DNA of 64,000 bases from Alcaligenes aquatilis (GTDB lineage: Bacteria > Pseudomonadota > Gammaproteobacteria > Burkholderiales > Burkholderiaceae_B): assembly GCF_003076515.1 (NCBI RefSeq), contig NZ_CP022390.1:2170001-2234000 (forward strand). Reading direction: 5' to 3'. This document shows, piece after piece, positions 19,678 through 28,416 of this stretch (its first letter is position 1; the number at the start of each line of letters is the position of its first letter). Under the pieces are notes generated by a model. The model had not been told where the DNA came from and ran no database searches. It worked only from the letters and a program-made list of their open reading frames with translations. The position numbers and the translations under genes were made by a program.

Positions 19678-19720
19678 AAAAACGCCTTCGCCGCTTCATG
19701 CGGCGAAGGCGTTTTTCTTT
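19678..19720 (+). terminator. Rho-independent terminator of acnB
   Basis: A 17-bp stem (AACGCCTTCGCCGC core) with loop TTCAT and a TTTTTCTTT tail, 15 bp after the acnB stop. The A-rich 5' side means it could also work in reverse. Confidence 0.95.
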
Positions 19721-19978
19721 GCCGCTTTGAAATGATCCCCCTGTCAAGACACAGACAAAAAAGCCTGGGTATCAAGCGTCAGCCGACGTTGGCCGTGCAC
19801 ATATGCACGATTGGCTGCCCACGGGTATACCCCTACTATCATTGTGGTTACTCCTTATGTACGTCTGGCGTTTGAATCGCCTATAAAGCTGAAAGCAAAC
19901 TGAAGAAAAACTGAAAAACAGTATCGGATTGCTGCAGTTTGCTCTCGAACGCTTACAGCCACTTCGGAGACACACCTC
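19721..19978 (+). promoter_or_regulatory. Leader/promoter region of the TRAP operon
   Basis: 258 bp without a gene. It contains a dyad GTGCA-CATA-TGCAC at 19795-19808 that could be an operator, and a purine-rich stretch with three near-repeats of CTGAAAAAC between 19888 and 19922. I could not assign -35/-10 boxes with confidence. No regulator gene is adjacent. Confidence 0.35.
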
Positions 19979-21139
19979 ATGAGAAACAGGATCAAAAAAA
20001 GCACCGCGCCACACGAACACACTGGCGCATCTCGGCGCAAGTTCCTGGGCGGTGCGGCAGTCGGCACCGCGGCTGCAGCAACGATGGGCTTTCCTGCCAT
20101 CGCTCGCGCGCAGGGTCCCATCAACTTCCGCTTTCAAAGCACTTGGCCCACCGTCGACATCTTCCACGAATTCGCCCTCGATTTTGCCAAGAAAATCAAT
20201 GATATGACCGGTGGAGACCTGAAAATCGAAGTCTTGCCCGCCGGGGCAGTGGTACCGGCCTTTGGCCTGCTGGATGCCGTCTCCAAGGGAACGCTGGACG
20301 GTGGCCACGGCGTACTGGGTTACAACTACGGCAAGCAAAATGCCCTGGCTTTATTTTCGTCTGGTCCGGCCTTCGGCATGGACGCCAATATGGTGCTGGC
20401 ATGGCACAAATACGGTGGCGGCAAGGAGTTGCTGGCCAAGCTGTACGATGCCATCGGTGGCAATGTCGTCTCGTTCCTGACCGGCCCGATGCCCACACAA
20501 CCGTTCGGCTGGTTCAAAAAACCCATCGCCAAGACCGAAGACCTCAAGGGCCTGAAATTCCGTACCAATGGCCTGGCTATCGACCTGTTCACCGAAATGG
20601 GGGCTGCCGTCAACGCGCTGCCAGGCGGTGAAATTGTCCCCGCCCTGGACCGCGGCCTGCTCGATGGTGCCGAGTTCAACAATGCCGCATCAGACCGCGC
20701 CCTGGGTTTTCCGGACGTGTCCAAGGTCTGCATGCTGCAAAGCTTTCACCAGGCCTCCGAAACCTTCGAGATCATGTTCAACAAGGACAAATACAACGCC
20801 TTGCCGACACAACTGAAAGCCATTGTCGACAACGCGGTCGAGGCCTCATCGGCCGACATGTCCTGGAAGGCGGTTGACCGTTACTCGCAAGACTACCAGC
20901 GCCTGCAAAAGGAAGACGGCGTCAAATTCTACAAAACGCCCGACGCCATCTTGCAGCAACAACTGGTTGTTTGGGACCAGATCATCGCCAAAAAGGCGGA
21001 GACCAACCCCCTCTTCAAGGAAATCGACGCGTCGCAACGCGCATTCGCGGCACGTGCCATGGCGTGGGACATGGACACCAACAATAACCGTCGTATGGCC
21101 TACAACCACTACTTCGGCCGCAAGGCCCCCCAAGCCTAA
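19979..21139 (+). CDS. TRAP transporter substrate-binding protein (DctP family)
   Basis: A 386-residue periplasmic receptor. It carries a twin-arginine signal: SRRKFL at residues 18-23, a hydrophobic Ala-rich stretch, and likely cleavage after ARA-44. The export of a folded receptor through Tat is typical for this TRAP branch (mannitol/chloroaromatic and alpha-keto-acid receptor group). The mature part has the DctP fold with the substrate-arginine region LKFRTNGLAIDLFTEMGAAVNALPGGEIVPAL. It is followed by the DctQ and DctM subunits. The ligand is probably a monocarboxylate or aromatic acid, but this is not resolved. Confidence 0.88.
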   Translation: MRNRIKKSTAPHEHTGASRRKFLGGAAVGTAAAATMGFPAIARAQGPINFRFQSTWPTVDIFHEFALDFAKKINDMTGGDLKIEVLPAGAVVPAFGLLDAVSKGTLDGGHGVLGYNYGKQNALALFSSGPAFGMDANMVLAWHKYGGGKELLAKLYDAIGGNVVSFLTGPMPTQPFGWFKKPIAKTEDLKGLKFRTNGLAIDLFTEMGAAVNALPGGEIVPALDRGLLDGAEFNNAASDRALGFPDVSKVCMLQSFHQASETFEIMFNKDKYNALPTQLKAIVDNAVEASSADMSWKAVDRYSQDYQRLQKEDGVKFYKTPDAILQQQLVVWDQIIAKKAETNPLFKEIDASQRAFAARAMAWDMDTNNNRRMAYNHYFGRKAPQA

Positions 21140-21283
21140 AGCTAGCTCCTATCGGCAATCGTACCGCGTCATCCCGTCTACTCGGATGTGGATGACGTCT
21201 CCTCCCTGACTCCAGGCCGGCCGCGCCCAAAGCCGCAGTCGACACACATCAGACCCTTTCCGCGCCAGCAAGGTGACCCGACC

Positions 21284-21916
21284 ATGCAGAAAATCCTGGC
21301 CTTTATCGACCGGTTCAATACGTGGATAGGCCAGTTGTTCGGCTGGCTAATCCTGGCATTGACCCTGTTCGTTTCCTTCGAGGTTTTCTCTCGATACGTT
21401 TTATCCAACCCGCACGCCTGGGCCTTTGACATGATGAACATGCTGTATGGCAGCCTGTTCATGATGGCCGGCGCCTATACGCTCTCCAAGAACGGCCATG
21501 TCCGTGGGGATGTGCTGTACGGTTTTTTCCCGCCCCGCCTGCAGGCGGGCCTGGACTTGGTCCTGTACATCCTGTTTTTTATTCCCGGTGTGGTCGCCAT
21601 GTTCTGGGCCGGCTACTACTTCGCTGCCGAGTCGTGGGCCATCATGGAGCACTCGAACATTACGGCCAACGGACCGCCCATCTACCCGTTCAAAGCCATC
21701 ATCCCGCTGGCAGGCTTGTGCCTTCTACTGCAAAGCTTTGTGGAAATGGTGTACTGCGTGCGCTGTCTGCGGGACGGGAAATGGCCTTCGCGCGACAAGG
21801 ACGTTGAAGAAGTCGATGTGGACAAGCTCATGGACATGGTGGACGTCAACAGCGACGATATTAAAAAACTGGATGCCTTTGTCAAAGTCGGCGGCAAAAA
21901 AGGGAGTCCGACATGA
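21284..21916 (+). CDS. TRAP transporter small permease subunit (DctQ)
   Basis: A 210-residue inner-membrane protein with four hydrophobic segments. It has the DctQ features: an aromatic N-terminal helix (WIGQLFGWLILALTLFVSFEVFSRY) and the AYTLSKNGHVRGDVLYG loop. The start at 21284 has AGGTGA 8 nt upstream. The C-terminus carries an acidic cytoplasmic tail of about 40 residues (KDVEEVDVDKLMDMVDVN), longer than in most DctQ proteins. The stop overlaps the dctM start by 4 bp. Confidence 0.88.
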   Translation: MQKILAFIDRFNTWIGQLFGWLILALTLFVSFEVFSRYVLSNPHAWAFDMMNMLYGSLFMMAGAYTLSKNGHVRGDVLYGFFPPRLQAGLDLVLYILFFIPGVVAMFWAGYYFAAESWAIMEHSNITANGPPIYPFKAIIPLAGLCLLLQSFVEMVYCVRCLRDGKWPSRDKDVEEVDVDKLMDMVDVNSDDIKKLDAFVKVGGKKGSPT

Positions 21917-23835
21917 GAAAAGAAATCTGGTTCGGGCTTACCATCCTGATCGGCATTGTTCTGAGCATTGCCGTGTTCATGCCGGCACCTGCAGACATGA
22001 CCAATGGTCATTTGGGCCTGCTCATGCTGGCCCTGATTGTCGTCACCATCATGCTGGGCTTTCCCACAGCCTTTACGCTGATGGGGATGGGAGTGATCTT
22101 TACCTGGCTTGCGTACCGCAACATGGGCACACAGCAAGCTATCCAGCAGACCCTGGACCTGATGGTTCTGCGCACCTACGCCGTCATGACCAACGATGTC
22201 CTGATTGCGGTGCCCCTGTTCATCTTCATGGGCTATCTGGTTGAACGCGCAAATCTGATCCAGAACCTGTTCCAGGGCATGCACCTGGCCATGGCACGAA
22301 TCCCTGGTTCGCTGGCGGTGGCCACTATTGCCACCTGCGCCATCTTTGCCACAGCCACTGGCATTGTAGGTGCGGTGGTGACTCTGATGGGGCTGCTGGC
22401 CATGCCCGCGATGCTGCGGGCGGGCTACAGCGTACAACTGACAGCCGGCTCCATTACTGCGGGAGGCTGCCTGGGTATTTTGCTGCCCCCCTCCGTGCTG
22501 CTAATCCTGTATGGCGCTGTCGCCGGTGTCTCGGTCGTGAAACTGTATGCTGGAGCCTTCTTCCCAGGCCTCTTGCTGGCCGTAATGTACGTGCTGTACG
22601 TGATCATCCTGGCCAAGCTCAAGCCCAGCGTCGCGCCCCCTCTTTCGGCGGAAGACCGGATTGTGCCACTGCCCGCCTTCGCGCAAACCATCAAAGAAAC
22701 CATCACGGATCGTGCTGTGCCCGGCCTGATCAGCGCCATGAAGGGGCCTCGCAATGTCGATGTACCCATGAAGCTGCTGTTAAAAAATCTGGCAGTCGCC
22801 CTGCTGCCCGCTGCAATCTTCCTCGCTGTCATGGGCTTTAGCTATCAATCGGTCACCGCGCCCAAGACCGCCGAGCACTACGAGCTGCAGGAAATGGGCG
22901 GCGGTTTCAGTAGTTTCGACAATGACTACAGTGGCGGCGGGCTGGCAGAACCTCCGGGGGCTGGCGGTCTGTCCGAACCCGAAGGTAGTGAGCCACTCGT
23001 TTCGCTGGGTACAAACGAGCTGGGTACAGAGGCTCCCGCCCCGCAGGCAGCAGCCACCGAAGAAGCCAGGACAGCAGAGCGCCAGGCTGCGCCGATGACC
23101 TTCTGGATCTTTCTGATCGTGGGCAGTCTGGCCTTGCTGTTCTACTACACCATGCTGAATTTCGCTCGGCTGGAAATCTTCAAGATGCTGCTCAGCTCCT
23201 TCTTTCCGCTGACCATGCTGATTCTTGCCGTGCTGGGCAGTATCATCGTCGGCCTTTGTACCCCCACCGAGGCGGCGGCCTTGGGTGCCTTGGGCGGCAT
23301 CCTGCTGGCCTTCGCCTATCGCCGCTTGAACTTTTCCATGGTGCGCGAATCGGTGTACCTCAGCGCCAAGACCAGTGCCATGGTCTGCTGGCTGTTCGTC
23401 GGCTCCAGTATCTTCTCGGCCGCCTTCGCCTTGCTGGGCGGCCAAGAACTGATCAATAACTGGGTGCTGTCGATGGATCTGACGCCCATCCAGTTCATGA
23501 TCCTGGCTCAAGTTGTTATTTTCCTGCTGGGCTGGCCACTGGAGTGGACGGAGATCATCATTATCTTCATGCCCATTTTCCTGCCGCTGCTGGCGCACTA
23601 CCAGATCGATCCGCTGTTCTTCGGTCTGCTGGTCGCACTGAACCTGCAGACGGCATTCCTGTCGCCGCCGGTTGCCATGTCGGCCTTCTACCTGAAAGGC
23701 GTCTCGCCACCCCATGTCACCCTGAACCAGATTTTCCTGGGCATGCTGCCCTTCATGGGGATCCAGATCCTGGCGATTATCGTCCTGTACCTGTTCCCTG
23801 ACATCGGCCTCTGGCTGCCCAGGGTACTGTACTGA
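21913..23835 (+). CDS. TRAP transporter large permease (DctM) with big internal insertion
   Basis: The 640-residue ion-coupled transport subunit is about 200 residues longer than a usual DctM (about 430). The N-half is normal to about residue 235. The second half resumes near residue 424 with LLSSFFPLTMLILAVLGSIIVGLCTPTEAAALGAL. Between them lie two extra hydrophobic segments (about 285-310 and 394-414) joined by some 80 residues rich in Gly, Ala, Pro and Glu. The two scaffold halves keep their conserved motifs, so the protein should function. It overlaps dctQ by ATGA. Confidence 0.88.
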   Translation: MRKEIWFGLTILIGIVLSIAVFMPAPADMTNGHLGLLMLALIVVTIMLGFPTAFTLMGMGVIFTWLAYRNMGTQQAIQQTLDLMVLRTYAVMTNDVLIAVPLFIFMGYLVERANLIQNLFQGMHLAMARIPGSLAVATIATCAIFATATGIVGAVVTLMGLLAMPAMLRAGYSVQLTAGSITAGGCLGILLPPSVLLILYGAVAGVSVVKLYAGAFFPGLLLAVMYVLYVIILAKLKPSVAPPLSAEDRIVPLPAFAQTIKETITDRAVPGLISAMKGPRNVDVPMKLLLKNLAVALLPAAIFLAVMGFSYQSVTAPKTAEHYELQEMGGGFSSFDNDYSGGGLAEPPGAGGLSEPEGSEPLVSLGTNELGTEAPAPQAAATEEARTAERQAAPMTFWIFLIVGSLALLFYYTMLNFARLEIFKMLLSSFFPLTMLILAVLGSIIVGLCTPTEAAALGALGGILLAFAYRRLNFSMVRESVYLSAKTSAMVCWLFVGSSIFSAAFALLGGQELINNWVLSMDLTPIQFMILAQVVIFLLGWPLEWTEIIIIFMPIFLPLLAHYQIDPLFFGLLVALNLQTAFLSPPVAMSAFYLKGVSPPHVTLNQIFLGMLPFMGIQILAIIVLYLFPDIGLWLPRVLY

Positions 23836-23863
23836 TCTCAGCCAAGTCGCATCACAACAGAAG

Positions 23864-23893
23864 CCGCCGCATTTCCGGATGCGGCGGTTTTTT
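23864..23893 (+). terminator. Rho-independent terminator of the TRAP operon
   Basis: Stem CCGCCGCAT / ATGCGGCGG, loop of 6, then six T. It starts 28 bp after the dctM stop. Confidence 0.95.
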
Positions 23894-23982
23894 GCCTCAC
23901 GCTCCTTTCTAGGGAGCTTCCCTCATTCACACACCCCGGTCGTAGCAAAGGGTAAACTAAGCTGTCCCTCTACCGGTTTTGT

Positions 23983-25200
23983 ATGTCCATGTCGCAACTC
24001 AACTCCAAACTGCTCGCCCAACAACCCAAAGAAATCCAGCGGCTGCTCAATTACACGGACGCGCTGGTTCGTTCTGGCTCGCAGATCGAAGACCGCTACT
24101 GGCAAGGGCTGACCGCCAAATTGCTGGACAAGCTCTATAGCGGACGACGTAATACGGCTGTTGAACAGACGCTGGAACTGCTGGGCAGCCAACAGCAAAG
24201 TCAGCATTACGAAATTTTAATGGAACTGGCCGAGTCCCACGCCGAATGTCAGCAAATCGAGCATGAAGGCGTGTTGTACGACGCCTTGCTGTTTTCAGCT
24301 CCGCTGACCGCCTGGACACGCTATCAATTACCCCAAGGCGAACTCAAGCCCCAACAGCACAAGGAACTGGAAGAGTCCTTACGCGCCACCGTTCTGGCCG
24401 AAGGCACAATGTGCGCCCTGCTGCCCAATCTGGTCAATTACGACGAGATGCCGCAAACCTATCAGCAAGCCTACGCGTGGACGCGCAGCCTGACCGCGCA
24501 AGCCTTGGGCCACAGCCAAGACCCTGCCCCTGTGAACAAGCCAGAAGAAGCCAGCAGCCTGCTGGCCGACGCCCGCTTTCTGATTGGCGTAGTCATGGCT
24601 CCGGTAGGCCAAGCCCTGTTTCGCTGGCAGCAATCCAGCGACAATCTGCAAGCTGAGCACCTGCGTTGCGTCGAACAATGGGTAGCGCGTTATTCCGCCA
24701 TCGTCACGCCTTTGTTTACCGGCTGCCAACTGCAGTTTCTGGCTCCTAACGCGTATTACATGAACAACCGCGAGTCGGACCGTGAGATTCGCCCACTGGC
24801 TCTGAAGGCTGGCATCACCTGGCTGCAAACGGCGGTCAAGCTCTCGCCCGACCAACTGCGTGCCGTCATTGTCGCCTGCGGTGAAGAGCAGATTGAAGAG
24901 TACCGCGTGGGCTTTAGCACCATTTCCTCGCCTACCGTCATTTATGGTTGTATCTGGCCTGTATTAAGTCAGGAAGAGGCCGAGTCCTCTTTCCACAGCG
25001 ATGACCATGTCGACATCCCGGACGTCATTGCTGCCCTGCTCAGTACCCTGGGCCTGGTCCAGATTCAGCGCCTGCCGGGCCTACACTCCACCGAGACCTG
25101 CGACGATTGCAACGCGCCTTTCTTTCCGGACATTAACGGCGAGATGCAGCACCCGGAACTGCCGGACGAAATCGATCTGGACCCCGTACAACTGCACTAA
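23983..25200 (+). CDS. DUF2863-family protein of unknown function
   Basis: A 405-residue soluble protein that I place in the DUF2863 family, which as far as I know is restricted to Betaproteobacteria. There is no signal peptide or membrane segment. It is rich in Gln and Leu; the C-terminal part has a CDDCNAPFFPD segment (two close cysteines) that might bind metal. It ends one base before the earP start, so the two are translated from one message and earP may depend on it. No function is known to me. Confidence 0.75.
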   Translation: MSMSQLNSKLLAQQPKEIQRLLNYTDALVRSGSQIEDRYWQGLTAKLLDKLYSGRRNTAVEQTLELLGSQQQSQHYEILMELAESHAECQQIEHEGVLYDALLFSAPLTAWTRYQLPQGELKPQQHKELEESLRATVLAEGTMCALLPNLVNYDEMPQTYQQAYAWTRSLTAQALGHSQDPAPVNKPEEASSLLADARFLIGVVMAPVGQALFRWQQSSDNLQAEHLRCVEQWVARYSAIVTPLFTGCQLQFLAPNAYYMNNRESDREIRPLALKAGITWLQTAVKLSPDQLRAVIVACGEEQIEEYRVGFSTISSPTVIYGCIWPVLSQEEAESSFHSDDHVDIPDVIAALLSTLGLVQIQRLPGLHSTETCDDCNAPFFPDINGEMQHPELPDEIDLDPVQLH

Positions 25201-25201
25201 A

Positions 25202-26341
25202 TTGAACACCGCTACTGTTTCCCAGCCTGTATCCATAGACCTGTTTTGCCGTGTTATCGACAATCTGGGGGATATAGGCGTGTGCTGGCGGCTGGCCCGT
25301 CAGTTGGCTGCCAGACCCGAGGTCGCCCAGCTACGCCTGTGGGTGGATGATCTGCACAGCTTTAGCCGCATCCAGTCCGAAATCCAAAGCGGCCTGCAAA
25401 GCCAGCGTCTACAAGGTGTAGATATCGAACATTGGCACAACGCGCGCCAAGACTACCCCGCGCCACACCCCTTCGTCATCGAGGCCTTTGCCTGCGAGCC
25501 GCCCGAGACCATGACTCGGCAACTGAAGGCCGACAGCCATGTATGGATCAATCTGGATTACCTAAGCGCCGAGCCCTGGGTACAGGGCTGCCACGGCCTG
25601 CCCTCCCCGCAAGCAGGTGGGGCGAACAAATATTTCTTCTTTCCCGGCTTTGTCCCGCAAACAGGGGGCCTGCTGCGTGAAAGCGATCTGCTGGCCCGCC
25701 GCGACACCTTCTTGAAGGACGATACGGCCTATCAGGCCATGCTGAACCGTCTGGGCGTATCGCAGAAACACGTCCAAGCCCTGCTCCAGGGCGAGATGCA
25801 GCAAATGTTCCTGTTCTGCTATCCCGATGCACCCGTGCTGGCTCTGCCCGAAGTGCTGTCCTCGCTACAGCAGAAAACCCTGCTGCTGGTGCCCGAGTCC
25901 GTTGCCCAGCACCTCCCGGAATTAGCCAAAGGCCACCTGCTGATCCAACGCATCCCCGCTGTGAATCAGGCCGACTTTGATGCCTTGCTCTGGCGCAGTG
26001 CGCTCAATATCGTGCGCGGCGAGGACTCTCTGGTGCGTGCCATCTGGGCCGGGCAACCCATGCTGTGGCAGCCCTACGTACAGGAAGAACAGGCCCATCT
26101 GGACAAGCTGCAAGCCTGGCTGGATACCGGCAATCTACCCGAGCCGGTTCAAGCCCTGCATCTGGCCTGGAGCAGTGCGGATCAGGCCGGCGCTGCCGCC
26201 GCCTTGCGCCGCAGTCTGGAACCGCAGGTGTTGCGTCTATGGCAACAAGAAGCCCGTGCATATAGTACAAAACTGGCTGAACAAGCCGATTTGGCCAGCA
26301 GTTTGCTGAGTTTTTACACCCAAGTCGCCCGAAAACGCTAA
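25202..26341 (+). CDS. earP: EF-P arginine rhamnosyltransferase
   Basis: Transfers rhamnose from dTDP-rhamnose to Arg32 of elongation factor P, relieving ribosome stalling at polyproline. The 379 residues match the EarP family: SIDLFCRVIDNLGDIGVCWRLARQLA at 11-36 includes the catalytic Asp (DNLGDIG), with KYFFFPGFVPQTGGLLRE and the nucleotide-sugar segment RGEDSLVRAIWAGQPMLWQPY later. No ATG fits; a TTG at 25202, one base after the previous stop, gives the expected N-terminus. Its substrate gene efp follows by 72 bp. Confidence 0.93.
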   Translation: MNTATVSQPVSIDLFCRVIDNLGDIGVCWRLARQLAARPEVAQLRLWVDDLHSFSRIQSEIQSGLQSQRLQGVDIEHWHNARQDYPAPHPFVIEAFACEPPETMTRQLKADSHVWINLDYLSAEPWVQGCHGLPSPQAGGANKYFFFPGFVPQTGGLLRESDLLARRDTFLKDDTAYQAMLNRLGVSQKHVQALLQGEMQQMFLFCYPDAPVLALPEVLSSLQQKTLLLVPESVAQHLPELAKGHLLIQRIPAVNQADFDALLWRSALNIVRGEDSLVRAIWAGQPMLWQPYVQEEQAHLDKLQAWLDTGNLPEPVQALHLAWSSADQAGAAAALRRSLEPQVLRLWQQEARAYSTKLAEQADLASSLLSFYTQVARKR

Positions 26342-26413
26342 AATAACAGATTACTTCTTAAAAGCTCCCTGACACTGCGTTTGGCGGAGCCTGTCCCATT
26401 CGGAGTTTTTTTA

Positions 26414-26971
26414 ATGAAAACCGCACAAGAACTGCGCGTTGGTAACGTCGCGATGGTCAATGGCGACCCTCTGGTCGTTCAGAAAACGGAATACAACAAA
26501 TCCGGTCGCAACTCCGCCGTTGTCAAACTGAAGTTCAAGAACCTGCTGACCGGCTCGAACAGCGAAGCCGTGCACAAAGCTGACGAAAAATTTGAAGTTG
26601 TCCAGCTTGAAAAGCGCGAATGCACTTACTCCTACTTCGCTGACCCCATGTATGTTTTCATGGACGAAGAGTACAACCAGTACGAAATCGAAGCCGAAAG
26701 CATGGGCGACGCTCTGGACTACCTGGAAGAAAACATGTCCGTTGAGGCCGTTTTCTACGAAGGTCGTGCCATCTCGGTTGAGCTGCCCACCATCATCGTG
26801 CGCGAAATCACCTACACCGAACCTGCCGTGAAAGGCGATACCTCCGGTAAAGTATTAAAGCCCGCCAAGATCAACACAGGTACCGAAATCAGCGTGCCTC
26901 TGTTCTGCAACATCGGCGACAAGATCGAAATCGATACTCGCACTGGCGAATACCGCAGCCGCGTGATGTAA
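26414..26971 (+). CDS. efp: Elongation factor P
   Basis: A 185-residue, three-domain tRNA mimic that helps the ribosome form Pro-Pro bonds. The tip loop reads KSGRNS with arginine at position 32, the residue modified by EarP, not the lysine of the EpmA type. This agrees with earP lying immediately upstream. The ATG at 26414 is preceded by CGGAG. The gene ends at a strong terminator. Confidence 0.97.
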   Translation: MKTAQELRVGNVAMVNGDPLVVQKTEYNKSGRNSAVVKLKFKNLLTGSNSEAVHKADEKFEVVQLEKRECTYSYFADPMYVFMDEEYNQYEIEAESMGDALDYLEENMSVEAVFYEGRAISVELPTIIVREITYTEPAVKGDTSGKVLKPAKINTGTEISVPLFCNIGDKIEIDTRTGEYRSRVM

Positions 26972-27007
26972 GAAAGACGTCGTGCCGCCCAGTGCGGTAC
27001 GCGCAAA

Positions 27008-27038
27008 AAAAAGGGGCTGTAAAAACAGCCCCTTTTTC
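27008..27038 (+). terminator. Rho-independent terminator of efp
   Basis: Stem AAGGGGCTGT / ACAGCCCCTT with an AAAA loop and a T run; A residues on the 5' side could make it bidirectional for the convergent adh gene. Confidence 0.93.
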
Positions 27039-27133
27039 CTGCCTGCCAGATTCACCGAGTGGCCTTCTGGGCAGGGCAACGGCAGACTTGATACCACTAA
27101 CTTTAACGAACACAGTATTCAGTCCGCCAGCTC

Positions 27134-28282
27134 TTACCTCGCCCCAAACGCCTCTTCAAAAATACCCACAATCGTCTTCTTATCCGTCTGAATCGGATTA
27201 GTCGCTCCACACACATCCTTGAGTGCGTTCTCAGCCAGAACTGAGAAATCTTCCCGCTTCACTCCCAGCTCTTCCAGCGACTTCGGAATCCCCACAATAT
27301 CGGCCAGCTTTTTAATTGCTGCAATCACATCCAGACCTTTGAGGTCAGGATTGTTGTCCGACAATATCTTACCCAGTTCGTCCAAACGCCCTTTTACCGC
27401 TTGCATATTGAAAGCCTGCACATGCGGCAGCAGCAGGGCATTACAAACACCATGCGGCAGGTCGTAGAAACCACCTAACTGGTGAGCCATAGCATGCACA
27501 TAGCCCAGCGACGCGTTATTGAATGCCATCCCTCCCAAAAACTGGGCATACGCCATCTGTTCACGGGCTTTTTTGTTATGCGGCTCACGCACCGCGATAG
27601 GCAAGTATTTAGCAACCAGCTCGACAACTTTCACCGCACAGGCGTCGGTAATGGGAGTGGCAATGGTCGATACATAGGCTTCGACTGCGTGAGTCAGGGC
27701 ATCCATGCCGGTGGCAGCGGTTAGCGAGGCGGGCATGCCTTCCATCAGTTCTGAGTCATTCACTGACAAGAACGGAGTAATGTGGCGGTCGATGATCGCC
27801 ATCTTCACGTGACGGGTTTCGTCGGTAATGATGGTAAAGCGTGTCATCTCTGACGCTGTGCCAGCGGTGGTATTAATGGCCAGCAGCGGCAGTTGCGGCT
27901 TGGCGGACTTATCGACCCCTTCATAGTCGGCAATCTTGCCACCGTTACTGGCAACCAGGGCCACACCTTTGGCACAGTCGTGGGAGGAGCCGCCGCCCAG
28001 GGAGACAATCATATCTGCACCGTGTGCTTTCAGCGCTTCCAAGCCTGCATTGACGTTACCTACAGTGGGATTGGGCTGTACCTGATCAAAAATCGCTGTA
28101 TCGATACCCTGCGCAATCAGCTTGTCTGCCACCAGTTTAGCCATACCCAATTTGGCCAGATCAGAGTCTGTGATGATCAAGGCCTTTTTGAAGCCCATCC
28201 TCCCAACAATCGGCATAGCCTGATCCAAGGCGCCGGGGCCCAGAACATTGTGTGAGGTCATGAAAAACTCAGAGACAGTCAT
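27134..28282 (-). CDS. Iron-containing (group III) alcohol dehydrogenase
   Basis: A 382-residue NAD-dependent dehydrogenase like Zymomonas AdhB and E. coli YiaY. The nucleotide loop [11 protein letters not shown] is at about 97-107. Fe ligands are visible as Asp and His in [13 protein letters not shown] and two His in [21 protein letters not shown]. The start has AGGAG upstream. It is 134 bp downstream of the aldehyde dehydrogenase on the same strand, so both are driven by the sigma-54 promoter at 30029-30044. Together they would interconvert an alcohol, its aldehyde and the acid; ethanol is the likely substrate. Confidence 0.9.
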   Translation of the reverse strand: MTVSEFFMTSHNVLGPGALDQAMPIVGRMGFKKALIITDSDLAKLGMAKLVADKLIAQGIDTAIFDQVQPNPTVGNVNAGLEALKAHGADMIVSLGGGSSHDCAKGVALVASNGGKIADYEGVDKSAKPQLPLLAINTTAGTASEMTRFTIITDETRHVKMAIIDRHITPFLSVNDSELMEGMPASLTAATGMDALTHAVEAYVSTIATPITDACAVKVVELVAKYLPIAVREPHNKKAREQMAYAQFLGGMAFNNASLGYVHAMAHQLGGFYDLPHGVCNALLLPHVQAFNMQAVKGRLDELGKILSDNNPDLKGLDVIAAIKKLADIVGIPKSLEELGVKREDFSVLAENALKDVCGATNPIQTDKKTIVGIFEEAFGAR

Positions 28283-28362
28283 TGTGCGTACTCCTAATTA
28301 ACGATAGAAGAAGCTCCTTGCCGCTTCAAGGCAATACGCATTGAAAGCGCGCAAGGAAGGGA

Positions 28363-28385
28363 TCCCCCCATATTGCATGGGGGGA
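28363..28385 (-). other. Hairpin between the aldehyde and alcohol dehydrogenase genes
   Basis: Perfect 9-bp stem TCCCCCCAT / ATGGGGGGA with a 5-base loop. No T run follows on either strand, so it is not a classical terminator. It may stabilise the upstream message or be a processing site that sets different levels of the two enzymes. Confidence 0.5.
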
Positions 28386-28416
28386 GGTCTAACAGCACTA
28401 CGAATAGATCAAGAGA

